Assembly (NCBI RefSeq): GCF_000423305.1
Contig: NZ_AUHS01000003.1
Coordinates: 62,001-126,000 of the forward strand
Direction: 5' to 3'
DNA length: 64,000 bases
DNA from: Legionella moravica DSM 19234
GTDB taxonomy: Bacteria > Pseudomonadota > Gammaproteobacteria > Legionellales > Legionellaceae
Below are positions 8,195-16,532 of the stretch, piece by piece. Every line of letters begins with the position of its first letter. The first letter of the stretch is position 1. The notes beneath the pieces were generated by a model. It ran no database searches and had not been told where the DNA came from. It worked only from the letters and a program-made list of their open reading frames with translations. Position numbers and translations under genes: made by a program.

Positions 8195-9703
8195 ATGGCT
8201 TTAAGTGAGAAAATAAAACTCGAAAGTTATAATACTCTGGTTCATTTATACCAGAGCAGATTGAATGAAACAGACAAGGAGATACTGAATCATATAAATA
8301 ATTATGCTGCAGATAATGATATACCTTTACATCTCCAGGGAAAGGCTATTACTGATTATTTAGTCAATCAAATCAAACTGGCGAAATCAGAACATAATGA
8401 AGATTTACCTGGAACGGCCAATCTGATCTATGGATTAGTTCTTGAGCACATGGATTCTCTCTCAAAATCAAATAGAAGCAGGCACAGCAACCAAGGGAGG
8501 TTTGATCTGTCAGGGCTTCATACGCGTTCTCCCAGAGATCAAATGCAAGATCATGACATGACCTTACTGATGCCCAAATCGACTGGCAATATTTCAGTTA
8601 TGGCAGTACTTAATCGCTTTGATCACAGTTCAGCATTGGCGATCCAGGATGTTCTGGCCAGCGAATTATTCAATGAGGTAATTCAACACGTTATCATCCC
8701 GATTGGTCCAGGGCACTGGCGTGGAGCGTATTTAACCAAACCATCAAAAGATGGGGTTATATACGACCTTGAGCTATTTGACCCTTATGGCCGCTCCGGT
8801 GGATCTGCAATCAAAGACTACACACTAAATTTGTTAGAGCAATGTGGGATAAACAGAGAATTAATCCGCATAAACTATTCAGGTCCTGCACACCCACAGG
8901 GAGATGCTTATTCCTGTGGTGATTTTACCTGCGCGTACAGTCACAAAAAAATGCAAGAATTAGGAGCACCAAAAGGCTCGTACAATAATAATCTCATTGC
9001 AACTCTTGATAACTTAGGTAATCAATATGATGCACTCCGAATGGCAACCCGTGCAGAGATTCAACTAATACTTGAAGGTCGACGTGTTAATCCATCACCG
9101 GTAGAGTCTGTTGGTTCTTCTGATGAAACGATAAAAAATCCGGAGCAGCCTGAATCGCCCATAGTTCCAATATTGCCTCATTTAAGAGATGATGCAGTAA
9201 AACCTGAAATGGATCAGGGAACACATACAGCCAAAATCAAACCAGCTATTAAATCGAGTTCAGATGGTATAACAACTGAAATCACTAATCTGTCTTCTGG
9301 TGCCCGTATTGGCATTGAGGCAGGCAGCGTAGCCGGAGCCACTGGAATCGGAGCATTGATTGGTGGATTGATTGGTTTTTTTGCCTTACCAATAGTGGGC
9401 GCTCTCGTAGGTTCATTGGTAGGTGCCGGGATTGGTCTATTGTTGTCAACTGCAGCAGCCGGTTTAGGCCGCCTTTTATGGAGTAATGATGCAGGCAACC
9501 ATCAAAAATCCTCATTAAAATCAGATAATAACGAGGCAGCAGCTTCCAAATCCAACTCTTGTGCAATGAGAGATCTCCCCAAACAGGAACTCGCTGCGGA
9601 TCAAGAACCGATAATTAGCCCCCCTCTGTTTCAACCCTCATCCCCCCAAACACCCAGGGACGCAGACAACACGGTAGAAAACAGTCCAAATGGCCCAAAG
9701 TAA
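8195..9703 (+). CDS. CE-clan (Ulp1/adenain-type) cysteine protease with glycine-zipper tail, effector candidate
   Basis: A 502-residue protein that looks like a ubiquitin-like or deubiquitinating cysteine protease, or a related acyltransferase. The catalytic layout is visible: His174 in GHWRG, Asp196 in LELFDPYG (compare LFEPFG of adenovirus protease), oxyanion Gln235, and Cys241 in PQGDAYSCGDF with the Q-x5-C spacing typical of Ulp1 enzymes. The N-terminal 130 residues are helical and charged. Residues about 365-430 form a Gly/Ala/Leu-rich zipper with GxxxG repeats, likely membrane-inserting. The last 70 residues are Ser/Pro/Asn/Glu-rich and disordered, fitting a Dot/Icm signal. The ribosome site is weak (GGGG). 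An IS relic is inserted exactly at the stop codon, and inverted 160-bp elements lie on both sides. The protease fold is inferred from motifs alone. Confidence 0.8.
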   Translation: MALSEKIKLESYNTLVHLYQSRLNETDKEILNHINNYAADNDIPLHLQGKAITDYLVNQIKLAKSEHNEDLPGTANLIYGLVLEHMDSLSKSNRSRHSNQGRFDLSGLHTRSPRDQMQDHDMTLLMPKSTGNISVMAVLNRFDHSSALAIQDVLASELFNEVIQHVIIPIGPGHWRGAYLTKPSKDGVIYDLELFDPYGRSGGSAIKDYTLNLLEQCGINRELIRINYSGPAHPQGDAYSCGDFTCAYSHKKMQELGAPKGSYNNNLIATLDNLGNQYDALRMATRAEIQLILEGRRVNPSPVESVGSSDETIKNPEQPESPIVPILPHLRDDAVKPEMDQGTHTAKIKPAIKSSSDGITTEITNLSSGARIGIEAGSVAGATGIGALIGGLIGFFALPIVGALVGSLVGAGIGLLLSTAAAGLGRLLWSNDAGNHQKSSLKSDNNEAAASKSNSCAMRDLPKQELAADQEPIISPPLFQPSSPQTPRDADNTVENSPNGPK

Positions 9704-9710
9704 TAGATAT
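9701..9710. repeat. 10-bp target-site duplication, left copy
   Basis: The sequence taatagatat occurs here and again at 10170-10179, directly outside both ends of the 459-bp element between them. It includes the TAA stop codon of the upstream protease gene, so the insertion fell at the stop without changing the protein. Confidence 0.85.
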
Positions 9711-10169
9711 CACGGCTGTCCCATTAAAAATATGACGTCTTTCCGAGCGTAGCGAGGAATCTCCTGCAAGGTTGCACGATCCCATTACAATGCGGCCATT
9801 AAAATCATATCAAGAGTTGAGTCTCCCCAGCCAGCCTTTTTCTGCAGGCGCCTAATGCTCATATCCTTAAATTTCTTTTTGGTATTTTATAACATGCTCC
9901 TGAAAATATGCCGAACCATCGCCATATTTTCAGGAGCATGATCTTTGCGTACGCGAGAATCATCTTCACGTAATATAACGTCCAAGACCCAATGTAGACT
10001 GTTCTCGACAGCCTAGTAACTACGAATAGTCTGAGCAATTTGTTTAGCATTTGCAACCAAGCTGCTGATAAGGTAATGATAATTAATGCATTAATTCAGA
10101 TTGTGCCAATTTGCAGGAGATTCCTCGCTACGCTCGGAAAGACGTCACATTTTTAATGGGACAGCCGTG
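9711..10169. mobile_element. 459-bp deletion derivative of an ISAs1-family insertion sequence
   Basis: The terminal inverted repeats are 59 bp long (9711-9769 and 10111-10169) with one mismatch, beginning cacggctgtcccattaaaa. A 10-bp direct repeat, taatagatat, flanks the element on both sides. The interior holds only the 3' part of a transposase gene on the minus strand. Full ISAs1-family elements are about 1.2-1.3 kb and make 8-10 bp duplications, so this is an internally deleted copy whose ends and duplication are still readable, implying fairly recent movement in trans. Confidence 0.85.
9785..10085 (-). pseudogene. ISAs1/H-repeat transposase C-terminal fragment
   Basis: Reading the minus strand from about 10085 gives HYLISSLVANAKQIAQTIRS, then an in-frame TAG, then VENSLHWVLDV followed by ILREDDSRVRKDHAPENMA, then a TAA and a tail ending with a natural stop at 9785. 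The ISSL...IRS(H)W-x-VENSLHWVLDV and EDxSRxRK blocks are hallmarks of the DDE transposases of the ISAs1 (H-repeat associated) family. The 5' two thirds are missing, and the two in-frame stops replace likely Trp and Gln codons. It cannot be functional. Confidence 0.85.
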
Positions 10170-10181
10170 TAATAGATATTA

Positions 10182-10340
10182 GGGGCTGTTGACTTTTCAT
10201 TATGTTCAACCTACTTTCCGCGAGTTGTTCGCGGAATCGATAGATGGGGCGCAAAGCAAGAATATATTGCGCCTATAAAGAGTGAATTGGATCCCACGAA
10301 GAAGTCGCGGGACGTCGAAACTTGAATTGTCAACAGACCC
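10182..10340. mobile_element. 159-bp TA-flanked MITE-like element, copy 2 (inverted)
   Basis: Reverse complement of the element at 7815-7974 with scattered differences, again bounded by TA (10180-10181 and 10341-10342). It starts next to the right target duplication of the IS relic and ends close to the 3' end of pepN. Together the two copies bracket the CE-clan protease gene in an inverted arrangement. Confidence 0.78.
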
Positions 10341-10346
10341 TAAAAT

Positions 10347-10374
10347 GGCTCAACGAATATTGTACCGTTGAGCC
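10347..10374 (-). terminator. Terminator of pepN
   Basis: A perfect 9-bp stem (ggctcaacg / cgttgagcc) lies 39 bases past the pepN stop. On the minus strand it is followed by ATTTTA. Convincing hairpin, modest T-run. Confidence 0.6.
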
Positions 10375-10412
10375 GTATATCTACAACTTTTTACCCGTTA
10401 ATAATCAGCGCT

Positions 10413-13004
10413 TTAACTGATTACCAAACTCTTGTCGACCACTTCGCGCAAGTCACGAGACAAATCTTGTTTTGCTAACTGCTTTAATTGATCGCTCATT
10501 AATATTTGTCTTGATTTATCATAACGTTTCCATCGTGTGAAAGGCGTTGCCAATCGAGCGGCGATTTGAGGATTTAATTTATCAACAATCAATAACATAT
10601 CGCTCAAAAATTGATAACCACTTCCATCAATCGCATGAAAATTACGAGGATTGGCCATACAGAATGCACCTATAACTGAGCGCACTTTATTGGGATTTTT
10701 AATACTGAATTCAGGATGATTCAGTAATTGTTTAACATGATTTAGTGCTTCAGGTAATTCTGAGGCAGCCTGGAGAGCAAACCACTTATCCAGCACTAAA
10801 TCATCCTGAGACCATTGCTGATAAAACTCATCAATAGCCTTGATCCGACTCCCCTCATCAGCTGAATTCACCAGTAAAGCAAACCCAGCAATTTGATCCG
10901 TCATTGTTTTCGCTGATGCAAATTGCTGTTTGCAGAGCGACAGATTGTCCTTTTCATTCGCTTTCATCAACAGCCACAAACAGACATTTCGTAATTTTCT
11001 TCGTCCATAAGCCTGGCCATGCATTTGATGATCTTCTGCTTGCCATAATTGGTTGTAAGCCTGTGTCAAAGAATCATACAAACGAATACCTAACTGTTTT
11101 CGAAAATAATCACGTACTGTTTCAACCAGACTGACATCGACTTCTTTTAAAGAGGCGGCAACCTCTTCGAATCCAGGAGGAGTTAATAATTCAGCACGCA
11201 AATCGGCATCCAGTGATTCATCAAGCAATACATGCTCAAATGCAGAGATTAACGGCTCAGGAATATGCCATTGAGTTGAGGGCCGGTTTAAACAGTCATC
11301 AATACAATTCAATACCAAACGCTGCGCGGCATCCCATTTGGCATAACCGTCAGTTTCGTACCGCAGTAAAAAGATTAAATCATCCTGAGTTAATTCATCC
11401 TTTAAACGAATAGGCGCGGAAAATTCACGTAATAGTGAAACCACTGGTTGTTCACTTAATCCAGCGAACACAAAGCTTTGCTCATGTTCTTTCAGTTCTA
11501 AAATATCCTTTTCAACAGGCATCATGTGCCCTTTTGAATCAAATAATGCAATCCGAATAGGAATATGGAATGGTTTTTTATCATGACTATCGGGCGTAGG
11601 TTGGCAGCTTTGCTGCATAGTCAATGTTAAACGTCCATTAGAGTAATCCGATTTAACCCGTACTTCAGGAGTGCCAGCCTGGCTGTACCAATATTTAAAT
11701 TGAGTCAGATTGACGCCATTTGCATCTTCCATGGCCGCAACAAAATCATCAATAGTGACCGCCTGGCCATCATGCCGTTTAAAATAAAGATCCATGCCGC
11801 GTCTGTACCCTTCCTTTCCTAGCAAAGTGTGCTGCATGCGAATGACTTCCGCTCCTTTATTGTATATGGTAGCGGTATAAAAATTGTTGATTTCCTGATA
11901 CGACTCCGGTCTTACTGGATGTGCCATGCTACCCGCATCTTCAGGAAATTGTTGGCTTCGTAATGCTTTTACATCCATAATTCGATTAACATCCCTCGAA
12001 TTCATATCTCGGGAAAATTCCTGATCACGAAATACCGTTAATCCTTCTTTTAAACTTAATTGAAACCAGTCTCTGCACGTGACCCTGTTTCCTGTCCAAT
12101 TATGAAAATATTCATGGGCAACGACTCCCTCTACATCAGCAAAATCCTGATCCGTTGCAGTATCAGGGCGGGCAAGAATGTATTTTGAGTTAAAGATATT
12201 TAATCCCTTATTTTCCATAGCACCCATATTAAAGTCGCTTACTGCGACTATCATAAAAATATCCAGATCGTATTCTCGGCCATAGACCTCTTCATCCCAT
12301 TTCATTGATTTTTTCAACGATTCCATGGCATGAAAACATTTATCTTCATTGCCTGGTTCAACGTAAATGCGCAAATCCACTGTTCGACCAGAACAGGTGA
12401 TGAACTCATCACGAATACTTGCCAAATTACCAGCTACCAAAGCAAACAAATAAGATGGCTTCTTAAAAGGATCCTGCCAAACCACCCAATGACGGCCATC
12501 GGGCGTTGAGCCTGAATCCACCAGATTTCCATTGGATAATAGAACGGGATAATGTGTTTTATCAGCAGTTATCCTGGTCGTGTAAGTTGCTAAAACATCT
12601 GGCCGATCTGGAAAAAAGGTAATGCGTCTAAAACCTTCCGCTTCACATTGAGTACAGAATAAATGATTGGAACGATAAAGACCGGATAGCTGAGTGTTAT
12701 TTTGAGGTTGAATTCGTGTCACTATCTCAAGACTTGCTTCATTTGGACACTGATCAATAATCAATGCCTCATCATCCAGGGTGTAATCAGAAGATTCAAG
12801 CAAACGGCCATTCATCTGTATCTGAACAAGTTCTAATTCATCACCATACAAGACCAAAGCGCCTTCATGTTGACGGTTTAATGTGATGATGCTTTTAACT
12901 AAAGCATGGTCGTCATATAAGTCTACATTTAAATCTACAGTATCAACTGAAAATACAGGGGCTTGGTAATTTTTCAAGTAAATGGTAGTGTCTGGCATAG
13001 TCAT
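10413..13004 (-). CDS. pepN: Aminopeptidase N (M1 family)
   Basis: An 863-residue cytoplasmic zinc metallopeptidase that removes N-terminal residues from peptides, finishing protein and imported peptide degradation. The exopeptidase motif GAMEN is at residues 261-265. The zinc site is HEYFH at 297-301, completed by Glu320 in LKEGLT. The length and the long helical C-terminal region after about residue 545 match the E. coli PepN subgroup. The chosen ATG at 13004 has TAGGA six to ten bases upstream; a second ATG two codons later is possible. It is divergent from the prkA operon and followed by a clear hairpin. Confidence 0.97.
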   Translation of the reverse strand: MTMPDTTIYLKNYQAPVFSVDTVDLNVDLYDDHALVKSIITLNRQHEGALVLYGDELELVQIQMNGRLLESSDYTLDDEALIIDQCPNEASLEIVTRIQPQNNTQLSGLYRSNHLFCTQCEAEGFRRITFFPDRPDVLATYTTRITADKTHYPVLLSNGNLVDSGSTPDGRHWVVWQDPFKKPSYLFALVAGNLASIRDEFITCSGRTVDLRIYVEPGNEDKCFHAMESLKKSMKWDEEVYGREYDLDIFMIVAVSDFNMGAMENKGLNIFNSKYILARPDTATDQDFADVEGVVAHEYFHNWTGNRVTCRDWFQLSLKEGLTVFRDQEFSRDMNSRDVNRIMDVKALRSQQFPEDAGSMAHPVRPESYQEINNFYTATIYNKGAEVIRMQHTLLGKEGYRRGMDLYFKRHDGQAVTIDDFVAAMEDANGVNLTQFKYWYSQAGTPEVRVKSDYSNGRLTLTMQQSCQPTPDSHDKKPFHIPIRIALFDSKGHMMPVEKDILELKEHEQSFVFAGLSEQPVVSLLREFSAPIRLKDELTQDDLIFLLRYETDGYAKWDAAQRLVLNCIDDCLNRPSTQWHIPEPLISAFEHVLLDESLDADLRAELLTPPGFEEVAASLKEVDVSLVETVRDYFRKQLGIRLYDSLTQAYNQLWQAEDHQMHGQAYGRRKLRNVCLWLLMKANEKDNLSLCKQQFASAKTMTDQIAGFALLVNSADEGSRIKAIDEFYQQWSQDDLVLDKWFALQAASELPEALNHVKQLLNHPEFSIKNPNKVRSVIGAFCMANPRNFHAIDGSGYQFLSDMLLIVDKLNPQIAARLATPFTRWKRYDKSRQILMSDQLKQLAKQDLSRDLREVVDKSLVIS

Positions 13005-13189
13005 TGCATTCCTATAAAAATAACATATAGTTTATTGATTTATGTATCAAATTAATTTGTTTAGTCTACTATACTAAGAAATAAAAGAAGTTATTTGTTG
13101 GTTTTACCAGCGATAAGAACAAAATGCAAAAAATAATAATAAAGAATCACGTTATATCCTAAACAAGGATAAGTAAAAGGGGATGGCAC

Positions 13190-15121
13190 ATGAATACACA
13201 AGATTTTTTAGCCGGCTATACCAAACGCTTTGTTGAGAACAAAGAAGAGGACATGAGTCTGGACGAATACCTGGAACTATGCAAAACAGATCCTTCAGCA
13301 TATGCCAACCCGGCAGAACGTTTACTTATGGCCATTGGCGAACCCGAATTGATTGATACACGCCATGATCCGGTATTATCACGTATATTTTCCAATAAAA
13401 TAATTCACCATTACTCTGTATTCAAAGAATTTTATGGAATGGAAGAACCCATAGAACAAATCGTGGGTTTTTTAAAGCATGCGGCTCAAGGGCTTGAAGA
13501 AACCAAACAGGTTCTTTATTTGCTCGGCCCTGTCGGTGGCGGTAAATCCTCTATTGCGGAGAAATTAAAGGATTTAATGGAAAAAACTCCGTTCTATGCC
13601 ATCAAAGGTTCCCCTGTATTTGAATCCCCCCTCTCATTGTTTAACCCACAGGAAGATGGAGAATTACTTAGAGAGAGATTTGGCATCCCGACACGATATT
13701 TACGCTATTTAATGTCGCCATGGGCAGTCAAACGATTACAGGAATTTAATGGAGACATTAGTAAATTCCGGGTAATTAAAGTCAAACCCTCCCGTCTGAA
13801 ACAAATTGCTGTTGCCAAAACAGAACCAGGTGATGAAAACAACCAGGATATTTCTTCTCTGGTGGGTAAAGTAGACATCCGAAAATTGGAAGAATTCTCT
13901 CAGGATGACCCGGATGCTTACAGTTATTCTGGCGGACTTTGCCGAGCGAACCGCGGCTTATTAGAGTTCGTTGAAATGTTTAAAGCGCCCATCAAGGTAC
14001 TCCATCCTTTGTTAACGGCAACTCAGGAAGGCAATTACAATGCAACCGAGGGTTTATCCGCCATACCATTTGAAGGAATAATTTTGGCTCACTCAAACGA
14101 ATCGGAATGGCAAACCTTCAGGAACAATAAAAATAATGAAGCGTTTATCGATAGAATCAATATAGTCAAAGTTCCCTATTGTCTTCGCGTTTCAGAAGAA
14201 ATCAAAATATACCAAAAACTCATAGACAACAGCTCTTTGGCTAAAGCCCATTGCGCCCCCGGCACTCTGGACATGCTGGCTCAATTTTCTGTATTAACTC
14301 GATTAAAAGAGCCTCAAAACTCAAGCATTTACTCTAAAATGCGCGTTTATAATGGAGAAAGTTTAAAAGACACGGATCCCAAAGCAAAATCCTATCAGGA
14401 ATATCGTGACTTTGCCGGTGTCGATGAAGGCATGAACGGAATTTCAACTCGGTTTGCATTTAAAATACTGTCTAAAGTATTTAATTTTGATCACACTGAA
14501 ATTGCAGCAAACCCCGTGCATTTGATGTACGTCCTGGAAAGACAAATCGAGCAAGAACAATTTCCTCAAGAGGTTCACGAAACCTACCTGAGCTACATTA
14601 AAGAATATTTAGCCAGTAAATACGTTGAATTCATCGGTAAAGAAATACAAACAGCTTATCTCGAATCTTATTCTGAATACGGACAAAACATTTTCGACCG
14701 TTACATTACCTATGCTGACTTCTGGATACAAGATCAGGATTACAGAGATCCGGATACTGGTGAGATTTTCGATCGCGGATTATTAAATCTTGAGTTGGAA
14801 AAAATTGAAAAGCCGGCAGGCATTTCAAATCCTAAAGATTTCCGTAATGAAGTAGTGAATTTCGTATTGAGAGCAAGAGCCAATAATAGGGGCAAAAATC
14901 CTGTATGGAACAGTTATGAGAAATTAAAATCGGTCATCGAGAAAAAAATGTTTACGAATACCGAGGATTTGTTACCCGTTATTTCGTTCAATGCAAAAGC
15001 CTCTGAAGACGATAAGAAAAAACATGAAGAGTTTATATCTCGCATGGTAGAAAAAGGCTACACACGAAAACAAGTTCGGTTACTTTGTGAGTGGTATTTA
15101 CGAGTACGTAAATCGCAATAA
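13190..15121 (+). CDS. prkA: PrkA-type AAA+ serine protein kinase
   Basis: A 643-residue protein of the PrkA (YeaG) family: an N-terminal AAA+ module with Walker A GPVGGGKS at residues 113-120 and a C-terminal PrkA domain (about 400-640) proposed to carry kinase activity. Homologs are described as kinases or AAA+ proteases acting in starvation and stress responses. The start has a strong AAGGGGA ribosome site. It heads a three-gene set with yeaH and spoVR, an association conserved across many proteobacteria, so the three products probably work together. A 145-base gap with a possible hairpin separates it from yeaH. Confidence 0.95.
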   Translation: MNTQDFLAGYTKRFVENKEEDMSLDEYLELCKTDPSAYANPAERLLMAIGEPELIDTRHDPVLSRIFSNKIIHHYSVFKEFYGMEEPIEQIVGFLKHAAQGLEETKQVLYLLGPVGGGKSSIAEKLKDLMEKTPFYAIKGSPVFESPLSLFNPQEDGELLRERFGIPTRYLRYLMSPWAVKRLQEFNGDISKFRVIKVKPSRLKQIAVAKTEPGDENNQDISSLVGKVDIRKLEEFSQDDPDAYSYSGGLCRANRGLLEFVEMFKAPIKVLHPLLTATQEGNYNATEGLSAIPFEGIILAHSNESEWQTFRNNKNNEAFIDRINIVKVPYCLRVSEEIKIYQKLIDNSSLAKAHCAPGTLDMLAQFSVLTRLKEPQNSSIYSKMRVYNGESLKDTDPKAKSYQEYRDFAGVDEGMNGISTRFAFKILSKVFNFDHTEIAANPVHLMYVLERQIEQEQFPQEVHETYLSYIKEYLASKYVEFIGKEIQTAYLESYSEYGQNIFDRYITYADFWIQDQDYRDPDTGEIFDRGLLNLELEKIEKPAGISNPKDFRNEVVNFVLRARANNRGKNPVWNSYEKLKSVIEKKMFTNTEDLLPVISFNAKASEDDKKKHEEFISRMVEKGYTRKQVRLLCEWYLRVRKSQ

Positions 15122-15155
15122 GGGTCTAATCCATAACTCAAATGTTATGAAACCA

Positions 15156-15225
15156 GTCAAGGTTGGAGGTCTGAGAAAGAAACAGACTCAGACGACAAGA
15201 GAGCACTATCTCTCTCAGCCTTGAC
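15156..15225 (+). promoter_or_regulatory. Intercistronic hairpin between prkA and yeaH
   Basis: The outer arms gtcaaggtt (15156-15164) and agccttgac (15217-15225) pair with one G-U, and a second partial pairing lies inside. There is no T-run after it. It may tune processing or differential expression within the operon; this is inference from base pairing only. Confidence 0.35.
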
Positions 15226-15266
15226 CAAAATAAACCTTACCCTGTGCAAGGTGTGGAGCAACTATT

Positions 15267-16532
15267 ATGTCGCAACTGATTGATAGACGACAAAATGCCG
15301 GCAAAAAAAGCACGGTGAACCGCCAACGTTTTTTACGCCGTTACAAAAACCAAATTAAGCGAGCCGTATCTGACGCCGTTGGCAAACGCAGTATTACTGA
15401 AATCGACCAAGGCGAACAAATTACCATTCCGGCCAAGGATATCTCTGAACCCATGTTCCATCGTGGTCAGGGTGGGCATGTTGAACGCGTACTGCCCGGA
15501 AATGACAATTTTATTACCGGAGACCGCATAAAACGACCTAATGGAGGCGGTGCTGGAGGAGATGGCGGCAATGCCAGTGATAGCGGTGAAGGCGAAGACA
15601 ATTTCGTCTTTGAGCTCTCCCGTGAAGAATTTTTAGAACTCTATTTCGAAGATTTGGAATTACCTGACCTAATTAAAAAAGAATTAGCCCGGATCAGCAC
15701 CTATAAAACCGTCAGAGCAGGAGTCACTACCAGTGGGATTCCTAACAATATCAACATACTGCGTTCCATGAAGCAGGCGACTGGGCGACGAGTCGCTCTG
15801 GCCTCACCCTATAAAAGACAATTGCGAGAAGCAGAAAAAGAATTAGCGCACTTAAAATCACTTTCCAATCCCGATAAAGTTGAGGTATCCAGACTGGAAA
15901 GAGACATTGAGTTTTATAAGAAAAAAATACTAAAGGTTCCTTTTATAGACACAATTGATCTTCGATACAACCACCGCGTACGCATAGCAGCCCCCTCAAC
16001 ACAAGCGGTCATGTTTTGCGTGATGGACGTTTCAGGTTCAATGGATGAAGCAAAAAAAGATATAGCCAAACGGTTCTTTATCTTGTTGTATATGTTTCTC
16101 ACCAAAAATTACGACAAAATTGAATTGGTATTTATTCGTCACCATACCTCGGCAAAAGAAGTCAATGAAGAAGAATTCTTTTACTCTCGCGAAACCGGAG
16201 GAACGGTAGTTTCCAGTGCCCTGGAATTATTAAACACCATAATAGAAGCACGCTACCCCCCCCAAGCATGGAATATCTATGTGGCGCAAGCTTCCGATGG
16301 CGATAACTGGAATGCGGATTCACCTTATTGCCAGGAATTACTTCAAGAAAAGATTATGCCCTTACTCCAGTACTTTGCTTACATCGAAATTATGCCTCGC
16401 CATCATCAAAGTCTGTGGGAAGTATACCAACAGGTAAAAGAGCGATATCCTAACTTTGCAATGGAAAATATTGATAACGTAGCCGATATTTATCCAGTAT
16501 TTCGCGAATTATTTAAGAGGAAAACGGCATGA
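15267..16532 (+). CDS. yeaH: YeaH/YhbH family protein (UPF0229, VWA-like)
   Basis: A 421-residue DUF444 protein. The N-terminal half is basic, with a Gly-rich linker around residues 92-108. The C-terminal half is a von Willebrand A-like domain with a MIDAS metal motif DVSGS at 254-258. Exact biochemistry is not known; the conserved linkage to PrkA and SpoVR suggests a partner or adaptor of the kinase in stress adaptation. Its ATG has a GGAG site nine bases upstream, and its stop overlaps the spoVR start by four bases (ATGA), indicating translational coupling. Confidence 0.93.
   Translation: MSQLIDRRQNAGKKSTVNRQRFLRRYKNQIKRAVSDAVGKRSITEIDQGEQITIPAKDISEPMFHRGQGGHVERVLPGNDNFITGDRIKRPNGGGAGGDGGNASDSGEGEDNFVFELSREEFLELYFEDLELPDLIKKELARISTYKTVRAGVTTSGIPNNINILRSMKQATGRRVALASPYKRQLREAEKELAHLKSLSNPDKVEVSRLERDIEFYKKKILKVPFIDTIDLRYNHRVRIAAPSTQAVMFCVMDVSGSMDEAKKDIAKRFFILLYMFLTKNYDKIELVFIRHHTSAKEVNEEEFFYSRETGGTVVSSALELLNTIIEARYPPQAWNIYVAQASDGDNWNADSPYCQELLQEKIMPLLQYFAYIEIMPRHHQSLWEVYQQVKERYPNFAMENIDNVADIYPVFRELFKRKTA

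Noticed and set aside
9859..10056. 65-residue frame on the minus strand
   Set aside because: It is a shifted frame of the ISAs1 transposase remnant. The true frame, which contains VENSLHWVLDV, is broken by two stops.
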